The position numbers and the translations under genes are program-made. From positions 1 to 34,177 of the forward strand of contig JACNIZ010000233.1 of assembly GCA_014382805.1 (NCBI GenBank): a stretch of 34,177 nt of DNA, given 5' to 3'. Positions 8,431 through 19,100 of the stretch are shown piece after piece; within the stretch, counting starts at the first letter, position 1, and each line of letters starts with the position of its first letter. Below the pieces are notes generated by a model. The model had not been told where the DNA came from, searched no databases, and was given only the letters and a program-made list of their open reading frames with translations. The stretch is from Planctomycetota bacterium (lineage in GTDB: Bacteria > Planctomycetota > UBA1135).

Positions 8431-8517
8431 GGCGCGGTGAGGTCGTAAGGTCGGCGAACCGGCGGGAATTGTCTCAGTTCCTCACGAATCCGCCAATGCG
8501 CCGTAGAATTCGCAGAG

Positions 8518-9978
8518 ATGATTTTCCCCCGCCTACAAATTGTGGCTCTCGGTATGGCCATTTGTGCAGTAACTGCCCCGGTGGCGTCGGCTGCTGCGAC
8601 CATCATGAACCCCGCGACCGCAGCGGCGTCGGCGTTGATTCCGGCCGCCCAACAACAGGCCGAAGACGGACGCGGGCAGTCGCTGTTCACCAAAGAATGG
8701 CACGCCGAACGACGTCAAGCTTTGATGGAAACCTTTCTGGCCAAAGCCACCGACAAGGACGCGGTGATCGTGCTGCGCGGCGCCGGAACCCAGAACGACT
8801 ATCGCGAATTCCGCCAGGACAACAACTTTTGGTATTTCACCGGCATCACCACGCCCAACGCGGTTTACGTCTGCATCCCAAAGACCGGCAAGGAGTATTT
8901 GCTGGTGCCCAAAGTCGGCCAGATGGAAGAACGCTGGAACGGCGATCGCATTGACTCGCGCGAAGCCAAAGAAATAACCGGGATCGAAACCTGCACCAGC
9001 ATCAGCAAACGCGGCGGCGGTCCGTGGAGCAATTTGGAAGCGTTGCTGGATAAACTGGCAGTGGATTACCAGACCTTTTACGTGCAGAAACAACCGGCCG
9101 AAAACTGGATGATGAGCCGCGACAACTTGGCGGGGGCCAAAAACGCGGTGCTGAAGGATCCGTTCGACACACGGCGGACTCGGGGCGGCCAATTCGCGGC
9201 GATGCTGGAGGAAAAGATGGGTGTCAAAACTCAAGACATCACGCTGATGATCGACAACATGCGCCTGAAGAAGACCGCGCCCGAGCTGGAAGCAATGCGT
9301 CGCGCTTGTAGCACTAGCGGAAAAGGACACGTCGCAGCGATGAAATCGGCCAAAGTCGGTGAATATGAATGGCAGCTCGCCGCGCGCATGACCGGCGCAT
9401 TTTTGAACGCTGGCGGCATGGGTGCGGCTTATATGGCCATCGTCGGCTCCGGCCCGAATGCGTGCATTTTGCACTACACCGAAAACACGCGCAGTTTGCA
9501 GCCTACCGACGTGGTGATGATCGATTACGGCGCCGAGTACAACCACTACGTAGCCGATATTTCGCGCACCTGGCCAGTGGCCGCCAAATTCACCGCCCGC
9601 GAACGCGAGGTTTATGAAGCGGTTTATGCCGCCCAGGAAGCTGCGTTCAAAGCATGCAAGCCAGGCGCGACGCTGAACCTGGTTGACCGCGCCGCGCAAG
9701 CCGAAATGTCCAAGCGTGGGTTTGGCCGCATGTGGCACGGCACCTCACATTGGCTCGGCATGGCCACCCACGACGTCGGCGCTTACAACAAAAAGTTCGA
9801 GCCGGGCATGGTGTTCACCGTGGAGCCGGGCATGTACCTACCTGAAGAAGGCTTCGGCGTGCGCATCGAAGATGTCGTCGCCATCACTGCCGACGGCTAC
9901 GAAATCTTGTCCTCCACTATCCCACGCCACATCGACGAAATCGAGGCGCTGCGAGCGTCGGCAGTGGAACTGAACTAG
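8518..9978 (+). CDS. Secreted Xaa-Pro aminopeptidase (M24 family with AMP_N domain)
   Basis: Signal peptide; [20 protein letters not shown] motif; metal-binding motifs [55 protein letters not shown]. Confidence 0.93.
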   Translation: MIFPRLQIVALGMAICAVTAPVASAAATIMNPATAAASALIPAAQQQAEDGRGQSLFTKEWHAERRQALMETFLAKATDKDAVIVLRGAGTQNDYREFRQDNNFWYFTGITTPNAVYVCIPKTGKEYLLVPKVGQMEERWNGDRIDSREAKEITGIETCTSISKRGGGPWSNLEALLDKLAVDYQTFYVQKQPAENWMMSRDNLAGAKNAVLKDPFDTRRTRGGQFAAMLEEKMGVKTQDITLMIDNMRLKKTAPELEAMRRACSTSGKGHVAAMKSAKVGEYEWQLAARMTGAFLNAGGMGAAYMAIVGSGPNACILHYTENTRSLQPTDVVMIDYGAEYNHYVADISRTWPVAAKFTAREREVYEAVYAAQEAAFKACKPGATLNLVDRAAQAEMSKRGFGRMWHGTSHWLGMATHDVGAYNKKFEPGMVFTVEPGMYLPEEGFGVRIEDVVAITADGYEILSSTIPRHIDEIEALRASAVELN

Positions 9979-10012
9979 GCCAGCCCGCCGCGGAGGGGGT
10001 ATCCTTTGAGCC

Positions 10013-12298
10013 ATGAAGGAGCAAATCCCCTCTGCAGCGCCGCCGCGTTGGAATTGGTTGATCGCAGGGCTGTTGGTCCTGCTCGCCTTCGGAAGTTACA
10101 GCACGGTATTGGCTAAGGGCGGCTGGATTTGGGATGACGACGATTATGTAATCAACAACCGCACGGTTCGCGAAGAGGGCGGCTTAAAAAGTATCTGGAC
10201 CGATTCATCGGCCAACCCGCAATTTTATCCGATGGTATACACCACCTTTCGGTGGGAGTATCAATCCAATCCGCCGGCCGCACAGCCAGCTCCGGTACCT
10301 GGCGATCCGATCCAAACTCGCAAACCGGTTCCGCCTGATCCGACCCGATTCCACTTCAACAACATCCTGATTTTTGCGATCACGGTGCTGCTGTTTTGGC
10401 GCGTGCTGCAAAAACTACGCATACCCGGAGGGCTCGTTGCAGTCACCTTGTTTGCCGCCCACCCGATCAATGTGGAGTCGGTGGCGTGGATCACCGAACG
10501 CAAAAACATGCTGTCCGGCATGTTTGCGATGGCCGCCGTGTTGATGTATTTGCGCTACGCCCGCATCGGCGACGCCGACGATGACGGCAAGCCAAGAACT
10601 GAAAAACCAGAAATCGGCTTAGGTGAAAATTATTGGGCCAAGCTCGGTTGGGGCAGCTTCGGATTGAGTTTATTGTTTTGGTTCGCCGGCTTGTTCTCCA
10701 AGACAGTGATTGCCTTTGTGCCGCCGGCCTTGTTTCTCATTCTTTGGTGGAAACGGCCGCGCGAATTGTGGCGTTTGAGTTTAGGTTTGCTGCCGTTTTT
10801 GGCGGCTGGCATCTATTTCGGTTTGCAGACGGCCCGGATTGAACGCGAACAGGTCGGCGCGTCGGAGTCATTTTTCGATTTGACTCAGCTGGATAAGTTT
10901 GTGTTGGCTGGCCGGGTCGTGTGGACTTATTTGCTGCACATCATCGCCCCGTTTCAGCAGATGTTCTTCTACCCCAAGTGGGAGGTTGATTCCGGCTCCT
11001 TGATCCAATGGTTGATTTTTGCAGCGGCCATCGCCTTGCCGTTAGCACTGTTGTGGAAGGCCAAAAAACTCGGTCGCGGTCCACTGGTCGCGGTGTTGAT
11101 TTTCGGTGGCGCTTTGGTCCCGGTGATGGGTTTCATTCCCGTCTACCCGATGCGGTTTTCATGGGTTGCCGACCACTTTCAATATCACGCCAACTTCGCG
11201 ATTTTTGCATTGATTGGAGCGCTGTTGATCAAGCTTCCAATCCCGCAAAAAATCGGCAGAGGTGTGTTGGGCGTGGTGTTGGGGCTCCTAGTTTGGAAAA
11301 CCAATGCACAAGGCTTGATGTACCAAAACGTGGAAACTTTGTGGCGCACTACGATCGACGTCAACCCCACCAGTTGGATGGCGCACGAAAACCTTGGGGT
11401 TGAATTAAAGAGTCAAGGCAAGGTCGACGAAGCGCTGGAAGTCATGCATCGCGGTTTGGAAATACACCGCGATCCGCACCTCCTGCAAAGCGTTGCCAAT
11501 GCCCATTTGGAACTGTTTGTGACCAAGCGAAATCCAACTGATTTGGATATGGCACAGGCATATATTGAAGAAGCATTGGAGACGTGGCCAAAGCGCATTG
11601 ACTTCAATATGGTTTACGGAACCGTGCTGTATTTCCGCGGGCCGTCTATGGCCCAGCAGGCGATTGAGCGCTTTGAAATTGCGTTGCAAGCAATCATTGC
11701 CGACGATTACCAAAAAGCTTTTCTTAATGAAAAACTGCAAAGTCAGATCATCGCCATGATGGTAGAAAAGTGGTTGTCGGCTTCAGTCAATGAGGGCAAT
11801 CGCTTGACCTTTCAGGAAGATTACGCCCAAGCGTTGGTGCACTATTCCAAGTCTTATCAAAGCTTCGATGGTAATCAGCCCCAGCGCTGGCGCGATTTGT
11901 ATCGCTGGGGCCAGAACAGTCCTTTCCTTAGCTTAGAATTGCGCCGCATTTGGACCTTAGCCGCATGCGCCGACGCCAAGGTTCGCGATCCGCAAACTGC
12001 GTTGGATCAAGTAAAAGAGTTGTGGCAAATTACGCCTGCACATTTGCAAGCTGGCGGCGTGCCGCAAACCGAGCAATCAAAATTACAAGTTGCGATCCAA
12101 GATACTATGGCGGCATGTTTTGCTAATAGCGGACAATATATCCAAGCCATCGATATTGCCGAAAAAGCCATTCAGCAAGCGGTGGCGCAGAAAGCTCCGC
12201 CGGCTTACGTATCCCAACTTCGCGATCGAGTGGCGATGTACCGCAAGAAACAGCCGTTTTACTACCAGAAGATGATTCCGGTTCCGCAAGGCCTGTAG
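10013..12298 (+). CDS. Multipass membrane protein with C-terminal TPRs, TMTC/DUF1736-like (GT-C type)
   Basis: GGWIWDDDDYVINN near first TM segment, FAAHPINVESVAWITERKNMLSGMF motif, many TM helices, then TPR-like MAHENLGVELKSQGKVDEALEVMHRGLEI. Confidence 0.8.
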   Translation: MKEQIPSAAPPRWNWLIAGLLVLLAFGSYSTVLAKGGWIWDDDDYVINNRTVREEGGLKSIWTDSSANPQFYPMVYTTFRWEYQSNPPAAQPAPVPGDPIQTRKPVPPDPTRFHFNNILIFAITVLLFWRVLQKLRIPGGLVAVTLFAAHPINVESVAWITERKNMLSGMFAMAAVLMYLRYARIGDADDDGKPRTEKPEIGLGENYWAKLGWGSFGLSLLFWFAGLFSKTVIAFVPPALFLILWWKRPRELWRLSLGLLPFLAAGIYFGLQTARIEREQVGASESFFDLTQLDKFVLAGRVVWTYLLHIIAPFQQMFFYPKWEVDSGSLIQWLIFAAAIALPLALLWKAKKLGRGPLVAVLIFGGALVPVMGFIPVYPMRFSWVADHFQYHANFAIFALIGALLIKLPIPQKIGRGVLGVVLGLLVWKTNAQGLMYQNVETLWRTTIDVNPTSWMAHENLGVELKSQGKVDEALEVMHRGLEIHRDPHLLQSVANAHLELFVTKRNPTDLDMAQAYIEEALETWPKRIDFNMVYGTVLYFRGPSMAQQAIERFEIALQAIIADDYQKAFLNEKLQSQIIAMMVEKWLSASVNEGNRLTFQEDYAQALVHYSKSYQSFDGNQPQRWRDLYRWGQNSPFLSLELRRIWTLAACADAKVRDPQTALDQVKELWQITPAHLQAGGVPQTEQSKLQVAIQDTMAACFANSGQYIQAIDIAEKAIQQAVAQKAPPAYVSQLRDRVAMYRKKQPFYYQKMIPVPQGL

Positions 12299-12330
12299 CT
12301 AGGCGTCGGGACTTGGAAGCGTTGCTGCGG

Positions 12331-14619
12331 CTAGCTTTCTATGCGTTCGCGCAACTGCGTCCAGCGCTGGCTTTCTTCGGCGTTGCTTACCGCGCGGCGG
12401 AAGGCTTGCGGTTCGGTAACGACGGTGACGAGTTGGCGTCCGCGGGTGACTGCGGTATAGAGCAAATTGCGGCGCAGCATCATGTAATGCGAACTCGCCA
12501 GGGCGATCACCACAGCCGGTGCTTCCGAGCCTTGCGAACGATGCACAGTTACGCAATATGCCGGAATCAAATCTTTCATTTCTTCACGTCCATAACTGTG
12601 GGCAATTCCTTCGATTTCAATAAATAATTCATCATTTGAAATATGCGTGACGACGCCAGTATCACCGTTGAAAACTTCGCGTTCATAATCATTTTGCACC
12701 ACCATCGCGCGGTCGCCGGTGCGCAAACCGCGTGACCATTCGGCGCCGACGCCGTCGGGATTGAGGCGTTGTGCCAAACGTTGATTCAACGCGTCGACGC
12801 CTAGTGGACCGCGATACATCGGCGACAAAACGAGGATGTCTTTGAGTGGGTCCAAGCCGTACTTTTCTGGTATGCGTTCGCACACTACACGTTCCACCAA
12901 GTCAGCGGCGGCGTCGGCGTTGTCGGGGAAGGTGACGAAAAAATCTCCGGCCGGAGAAGTTGCAGTGGTCGGGGATTCACCATGCAAAATGCTGTGCGCC
13001 GCTTCCACAATCCCTGAGCCCCGCCCTTGACGGTGCACCAACTGCAACCGCGTTTGGGCCACAGTGCGGCAGCGCAACAAATCACGCAAAACCGCGCCCG
13101 CCGATACCGACGGCAATTGATCTGGGTCACCCACCAACAAAACGCGGCAACTGTCGGGCACTGCGCGCAACAACGCGGCGGCTACAAAAACGTCGAGCAT
13201 AGAAACTTCGTCGACGATCAAAAATTCAGCGTCGATGGGATGGTCTTCATCATGTTTCCATGCCGATTGAATGGGATCCCAACCTAACAATCGATGCACC
13301 GTGCCCGCCTGACGGCCAGTGGCTTCGTGCAAACGCTTCGCCGCCCGCCCCGTCGGCGACGCCAACTTGATCGGCCCGACGGCGGCAGCTTCGAGGATGT
13401 CCAGCACCAAACGCAAGGTCGTGGTTTTCCCCGTTCCAGGCCCACCGGTCAACACGCTGAAAGATTCACGCAAAGCCATTTCGACCGCTTGCAGTTGGCT
13501 GGCGTCTGGCTGGTACTGTGCCCGCCGAATAGCTGCCATGACTTGCTCAGGATTGGCAGCAGCGTCGCTGTTTTGAGTATTCAGACGCCGAACGTTGGCG
13601 GCAAATTGAGCTTCCGCCGCGTCGGCTAGCGGATGGGCGTACCAGCGCTGGCTGCCGGAATCGGTGGGTGAAACTTCCGCCTGGGCAGACAAGAACGACG
13701 GACCATCGATACAAACAATGCCCTTGCGTTGAATAAGCTCGACCAGCGCAGCAGTGGCGTTTTTTTCACTCAATCCCAAGGTACTGAGCTGTTGATCAAT
13801 CGCCGCCTCGGGCAGACAAGTGTGCCCCTCGCGCATGCCTTGGCTGAGTAAATGCAGCACCACGCCCTTGCCGCGCACCACCGAATCTTTGGGAATTCCA
13901 AGCTGATGCGCCATGCGTTCGGCGGTCTCAAAACCAATGCCGCGCAACTCACCGATCAACGCATAGGGATCCGCCTTGACGCGCTCAATCGCCGCCGCAT
14001 CCCAACGCTCGTAAAGCTTATTGGCTTGTGAACCGTTCAAACCCAGGCCACGCAGCTCAGCCATTACCCGGTGCCGCGCCCGCCCGACTGCGAAGGCGTC
14101 GGCCAGTATTTTTGCTCGTACCGGGCCGATGCCATCCACCTGCTGCAATTTGGCGGGGCCGGCATCCATCGCCTCGAGCGCGTCGTCGCCGAAATGATCG
14201 ACTAGGCGGCGCGCCATGTCCGGACCGATTCCCGGAAAAGAATCGCTGGCCAAATATTTTTGCAGGCCAATAGCAGTATTCGGGGTGGTTTGCTCCGACC
14301 AACTAGCCTGAAACTGGCGACCGAAGCGTGGATGGTGCTTCCAATGGCCGTGCAACTTCAAAAAATCGCCCTCGTGCACCTCGCCGATGTCGCCCGCCGC
14401 GGTGGTGGTGTCGGGAAGTCCAGTGCTCAGCGGCTCCTCGGGCGGCGCGGTGCCGTCGGAAACTTCCAGCACCACGACGGCAAAACCGCTGTCGGCGGCG
14501 CGAAAAACAATAGAGAGTACTTGTCCGCTGACGGTTTGATGTTCACCGCCACCGCCGTCTTCTCCATTCGGGAAAGACGATCGTCGGCTCTGGACGGGTG
14601 GCAGATTCTCCACTATCAT
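12331..14619 (-). CDS. recD2: RecD2-type ATP-dependent DNA helicase
   Basis: Walker A LTGGPGTGKTTTLRLVL, Walker B LIVDEVSMLD, GDPDQLPSVSAGAVLRDLL, C-terminal YCVTVHRSQGSEAPAVVIAL. The listed ORF starts at 14853, but its first 78 codons are antisense to bS21; ATG at 14619 (MIVENLPP) is preferred. Confidence 0.88.
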   Translation of the reverse strand: MIVENLPPVQSRRSSFPNGEDGGGGEHQTVSGQVLSIVFRAADSGFAVVVLEVSDGTAPPEEPLSTGLPDTTTAAGDIGEVHEGDFLKLHGHWKHHPRFGRQFQASWSEQTTPNTAIGLQKYLASDSFPGIGPDMARRLVDHFGDDALEAMDAGPAKLQQVDGIGPVRAKILADAFAVGRARHRVMAELRGLGLNGSQANKLYERWDAAAIERVKADPYALIGELRGIGFETAERMAHQLGIPKDSVVRGKGVVLHLLSQGMREGHTCLPEAAIDQQLSTLGLSEKNATAALVELIQRKGIVCIDGPSFLSAQAEVSPTDSGSQRWYAHPLADAAEAQFAANVRRLNTQNSDAAANPEQVMAAIRRAQYQPDASQLQAVEMALRESFSVLTGGPGTGKTTTLRLVLDILEAAAVGPIKLASPTGRAAKRLHEATGRQAGTVHRLLGWDPIQSAWKHDEDHPIDAEFLIVDEVSMLDVFVAAALLRAVPDSCRVLLVGDPDQLPSVSAGAVLRDLLRCRTVAQTRLQLVHRQGRGSGIVEAAHSILHGESPTTATSPAGDFFVTFPDNADAAADLVERVVCERIPEKYGLDPLKDILVLSPMYRGPLGVDALNQRLAQRLNPDGVGAEWSRGLRTGDRAMVVQNDYEREVFNGDTGVVTHISNDELFIEIEGIAHSYGREEMKDLIPAYCVTVHRSQGSEAPAVVIALASSHYMMLRRNLLYTAVTRGRQLVTVVTEPQAFRRAVSNAEESQRWTQLRERIES

Positions 14620-14694
14620 GTGTGGCCCATTCGGGCGGCCTGCGCGGTGTTTTTGTCGTGCGGCGCCGGTAATCATAAACAGCCCAGCAATTCC

Positions 14695-14901
14695 TTGATC
14701 AAGGTCCAAGTCCGTTCCAACGAATCCCTCGACGCCGCGCTGCGCCGCTTCAAGCGCCAGTGCAACCAGGCCGGGATTTTTGTCATGATGAAGGAGAAGT
14801 CCTTCTTCACCAAGCCCACCTGGGCTCGCACCGAGGCAAAAGAAGAGCGCCAACGGGTGGTTAAGCGCGCCGAGCGTATTCGTCGCAACTCCCGCTTCTA
14901 A
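14695..14901 (+). CDS. rpsU: 30S ribosomal protein bS21
   Basis: (TTG)IKVQVRSNESLDAALRRFKRQCNQAGIFVMMKEKSFFTKPTWARTEAKEERQRVVKRAERIRRNSRF* matches the bS21 pattern VRxNESxDxALRRFKRxCxxAG...KP. Apparent TTG start; no SD seen. Hidden in the listed ORF 14260..14901. Confidence 0.85.
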   Translation: MIKVQVRSNESLDAALRRFKRQCNQAGIFVMMKEKSFFTKPTWARTEAKEERQRVVKRAERIRRNSRF

Positions 14902-14933
14902 ATTTTTGGAGTTCAGAGCTCATTTGAGCTCAC

Positions 14934-14974
14934 TGAAGCTGGCCCCTGTTCTCGCGAGCAGGGGGCCAGCTTCA
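14934..14974 (+). terminator. Strong stem-loop after rpsU; candidate terminator or 3' end structure
   Basis: TGAAGCTGGCCCC (14934-14946) pairs perfectly with GGGGCCAGCTTCA (14962-14974); loop contains CTCGCGAG. No T-run follows. Confidence 0.55.
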
Positions 14975-15023
14975 CGCATTTCATGCCGCGACCTAGCGCT
15001 AGGCCCCAGCATTACCAACTTTC

Positions 15024-16091
15024 ATGCCGCGCCGACTGAAAAAGAAAAAGCGCCAAGGGCAGCGCGATTTAAGTCAGGAATTCCAGGAATGGACTTTCGA
15101 AGTAGGCGCCGACGAGCACGGCAATCGCCTGGATAAATTTTTACACCAGCGCATCAGTTGGCGCTCGCGCCAGGGGATTCAGAATTTAGTCGCTGAAGAA
15201 GGTGCTGTGCAGGTCGTGCCGGGCAAAGACCCGCAACAGGCGACCATCGGGCTACTGCGCGTGAGTTTGAGATTGCGAACCGGCCAATTTGTCATGGTAC
15301 GGCAGCCCAACCCTAAACCGCCGCCAGACGCCCCGATTGGGCCGGATCCATCGAACTTGGAAGTGGTTTACGAGGACCCGTGGTTGTTGGCGGTGAACAA
15401 ACCGCCGCATATTTCGGTGCATCCGTCGCATGGCCATTTAACCGGGTCGCTGATCCACCTCATTCACGAGCGCCACCGCGCGGTGTGGGGTGAGACCGAA
15501 GATATGCCGACCCTGTGCCATCGACTGGACCGCGAGACCAGCGGGGTGCTGTTGACGGCAAAAACTCAGTTCAGCCGCACTCAAGTCGGCATGCAGTTTG
15601 AGGCAAGGGAAATTAACAAGACTTACCAAGCCTTAGTCGTCGGCGAAATGCAACAGGAGAGTGGCGTGATCGAATTGCCGATCGGGCGCGCGCTGAATTC
15701 CACGGTGCGGCTGCGCATGGGCGTGCGCGAGGACGGCGAGGGCTCGGCCAGTAAAACGGTTTGGCAGGTACTCGACCGCGCGCCGGGTCACACCTTGGTG
15801 AAATTGGAGCCGCATACTGGCCGCACCCACCAACTGCGCGTGCACCTGGAAGCGCTTGGTCATCCCATCGTTGGCGACAAGCTTTACCTAGGCGGCGACG
15901 ACGTTTTTGTGCGTTCGGTAGAGCATGGCCTGACCGATTTGGATCGTGAATTCTTGCAAATGGATCGCCAGGCGCTGCATAACTGGAAGCTGGAAATCAG
16001 TCACCCGGAAAGTGGTGAAGCAACGCTGCTGGAGGCGCCGCTTTATCACGACATCGCCGATTTTCTGGCGGCGCTAAAGGCTGGTTCTTAA
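15024..16091 (+). CDS. RluA-family pseudouridine synthase with S4 domain
   Basis: S4-like NRLDKFLHQRISWRSRQGIQNLV; catalytic HRLDRETSGVLLTAKT; GRTHQLRVHLEALGHPIVGDKLYLG. Confidence 0.92.
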   Translation: MPRRLKKKKRQGQRDLSQEFQEWTFEVGADEHGNRLDKFLHQRISWRSRQGIQNLVAEEGAVQVVPGKDPQQATIGLLRVSLRLRTGQFVMVRQPNPKPPPDAPIGPDPSNLEVVYEDPWLLAVNKPPHISVHPSHGHLTGSLIHLIHERHRAVWGETEDMPTLCHRLDRETSGVLLTAKTQFSRTQVGMQFEAREINKTYQALVVGEMQQESGVIELPIGRALNSTVRLRMGVREDGEGSASKTVWQVLDRAPGHTLVKLEPHTGRTHQLRVHLEALGHPIVGDKLYLGGDDVFVRSVEHGLTDLDREFLQMDRQALHNWKLEISHPESGEATLLEAPLYHDIADFLAALKAGS

Positions 16092-16147
16092 ACGAAACAG
16101 CTGGCCATTGCTTGAGCCGAAGCCCGGCACCGGCGTATCCTTGTTGG

Positions 16148-19100
16148 GTGGATCGTATTTTCACCGCGCATGGGCCGCAGCAAGCCGAAGCATTGCTACT
16201 CAAAAATGTCCTGGCCGACGTCCGTCTCTCGGCCGCAAAGCCGCAATTATTGGCCAAACCGCTGCTGGTGGTGGTGCCGTCTTCGGAATTGCGGCTGAGC
16301 TTGATTTTACGTCTGGCAGCCGCCGGCGCGACGTTGGGGGTAGAGGTGCAGACTTTGCATTCGGTGGCTTTGCAGCTGCATCGCAACGCTGGCAACGACA
16401 CCACCAGTCGCAGTCTGCTGTCGGAAGTGCTGGCCCGCCGCGCCATCGAGCAACAGCCCGGTTTATGTAGTAGCTTTCAGCCACTGGCCGACGGCTTGGG
16501 TTTGGTTGCGTCGACCGTGCGTGATTTGTTGAGCTCCGGTTGGGCGGCCGATGCGGGAGTGGCTGCGGGTGTTGAATCGGGTGCGGGTGCGATGGAGGGT
16601 CCGAGCGTTGGTGCTGGTGCTGGTGCGGTGTCGACCCAAACCGAAGAAACTCTTGCCGCTGCATCTCAAACCGCCAAACTCATGCAACTACACGGTGTCC
16701 GTCGGCCGGGTGATCTGCAGGCGCAAGCGGCGCAATTAGTGAATGAACATTTGCATGCGCGCGCAGTTTGGGTTCACGGATTCGCCGACGTCACTGGCCA
16801 ATCCAAAACCTTGATCCAAGCATTGTGGAATTGGGGTGCAAACTTGATCGTGGATTTGCCGCCGGATCCGGCGTTTGATGGTGAAGATCGTGGTGGTCGT
16901 TTTGCACGCCGTTTTGTCCGCAAAATTTGCAATGTGGAATTGGGCGAGGTGAACATTCCGCCAACCGAGGTAAAGCGAAACTTTTTTCATACTTCCGGAA
17001 CTGCAGATGAAGTGAGGGAGGTTGTCCATCGCATTCGAGTTTTGCTCGCCGACTCCCATTCCAACTCCCACTCCAATTCCAGCGGCCGCTGCAACAAAAA
17101 TTCACCAGAACGCATAGGAGTGGTCGTACGCAACTTTGCCACTTACGCGGCGGATGTGCGTTACTGGTTTGAAGAACTTGGCGTTCCTTTTCGCAGTGGC
17201 TCGGCACCGGCAGGTTCGTTTCCGGATAACCGGCGCATGCAAGCGGCGATTGAGGTTTTGCAGCGCGGTGCTGAAGCATCGGTAGATCGTTGGTTGGATG
17301 CACTTTCACGCTCGGCCAAAGGACAGACTTTGGCTTCCAAGGCCGAAGACTTTCGCATTGCCATGCGCACCCTGGGCGTGGCTCATTTGCAACAAGCGGC
17401 AAAATTGCAGGCCGCGAAAATTGCTGGCGACAGCGGAATTTATCGTTTACCAGTGCGTACTAAAGTCAGTGAAGAGAGTGCCGAAGTGGAAGTCGGCGCC
17501 GAACAAGAAACGCGAAGTATACGTTCCAAAACAAGGTATTTAACCATTGCTCAACTCACCCTCGACATAGGACTACTTCAACAAACCTTGGAACGCCAAC
17601 AGGCGTGGCCGTGCCAAGCACCGCTGGCCGAACACGCCGAATATGCTCGCTTGGCTTTTGAAAAAGACTTCGGTTGGCGTGCCAATGATGACTGGGTGCA
17701 TTTGCTTACCAGTTTGGCCGAGTTGGATGGCCCCGAGCAGGAATATAGCCGCGAGGAATTCATGGTCTTGCTTTCTCGTTCGGCCAAGGATTTTGGCAGC
17801 GAAAACGCCGAAGCCAATGCCGGCGGCGTCGCGATTTTGGACTTTACTCAGGCGCGCGCTCGGACGTTTGATCATCTGTTTATTTTGGGGCTCAATCGCG
17901 GAGTTGTGCCGCGCAGCATTAACGACGACTCAGTTTTGCCTGACAGCCAGCGCGCCAAACTGCAATTCCTATTACCCGACTTGCAACAAAAAAGTCAAGC
18001 TCACGACGAAGAGCGCTACTTGTTTGCTCAACTGTGCGCCTCAGCTCCAAATTTGACCCTATCTTGGTTGCGCGCCGACGACGACGGCAAGGAATTGGCG
18101 CCGTCGCCTTATTTGCAACGCATTTGGTTGGCTGGTCGGGCTGGTGAAGCGGAGGAGCTGGCGTTTGCTGTGCCGCGATTGCGCAGTGCATTGTTTAACA
18201 ATCAGCAGCAACCGTTGAATCGCAAGGAAGCGCCTCAATATTTTGCTTTGCGCGGTGAGCGCGGTAATTGGCGTCAGCTTTTAGCGTTGGATCATTCTGC
18301 TACGCGGCATGCGGTGTTGGATGAGTACGAACCTGATTATGCGGTGCCAGCACAGCGTGAAATCGCAAAAACTGTCGGACCATATTTGGGTTGGATTGGA
18401 GCGCGTAAAACTTCACCCGAGCGAGTATTTGTTACCCGGCTTGAAGCCATTGCGCGTTGTCCGTGGCGCACCTTGTTGGCCTCGCGATTGCGCTTGGAGC
18501 CCATTGCCGATCCCATGCACGACTTGCCTAGTACCGACGCGTTAATGGTGGGCAATGTGGTGCACGAAGCGTTGGAATTATTGATCAAAGATCAAGGCAG
18601 CGAGGTGCCGCGACCCAAGCCGTCGGCGGTTCAGGAAGCATTGGCTGCGTCAGCGCTGAAAGTAGCGTTGGGTGAGGAGTTGCGTTTGCAAGGCATGATC
18701 GACGCCTTGGCTGCCCAAGCCGAACCGTTTTTGCAGCGCGCAGTGAATTTCGAATGGCCGCAACCTGATTTTGTATTGCCGGTCGAGGGCTGCGAAGTGA
18801 CTGAAACTACTACGGTAAATTGGAATGACTTGAGTTTTGAACTCAGCTTTCGCGCCGACCGGGTGGATAGTGGCGAAACTGGCTTGATCTACACGGATTA
18901 CAAAGCGTCTAAGCCGTTGACCTCGGCCAAAGGCGATGCGACGCGGGCCGCAAATCATTTGAAGGAGGTGCAACAGGGCACCCGTTTGCAAGCTACGGCG
19001 TACGCGACTTCGTCTACAGGGGCTGTTGGTCGTTATTTGTTTTTGAACGTGGCCGACGACCTTGAGCGACGCTTGGCGGAAATTTGTGTGGTGGGTAGCG

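Noticed and set aside
8533-9738. 401 aa minus-strand ORF
   Set aside because: Fully antisense to the M24 peptidase, whose motifs are unambiguous; composition (HH, RR, FFH runs) is typical of a shadow ORF.
14260-14694. N-terminal 145 codons of the plus-strand ORF 14260-14901
   Set aside because: Antisense to RecD2 coding sequence; only the 3' part is bS21.
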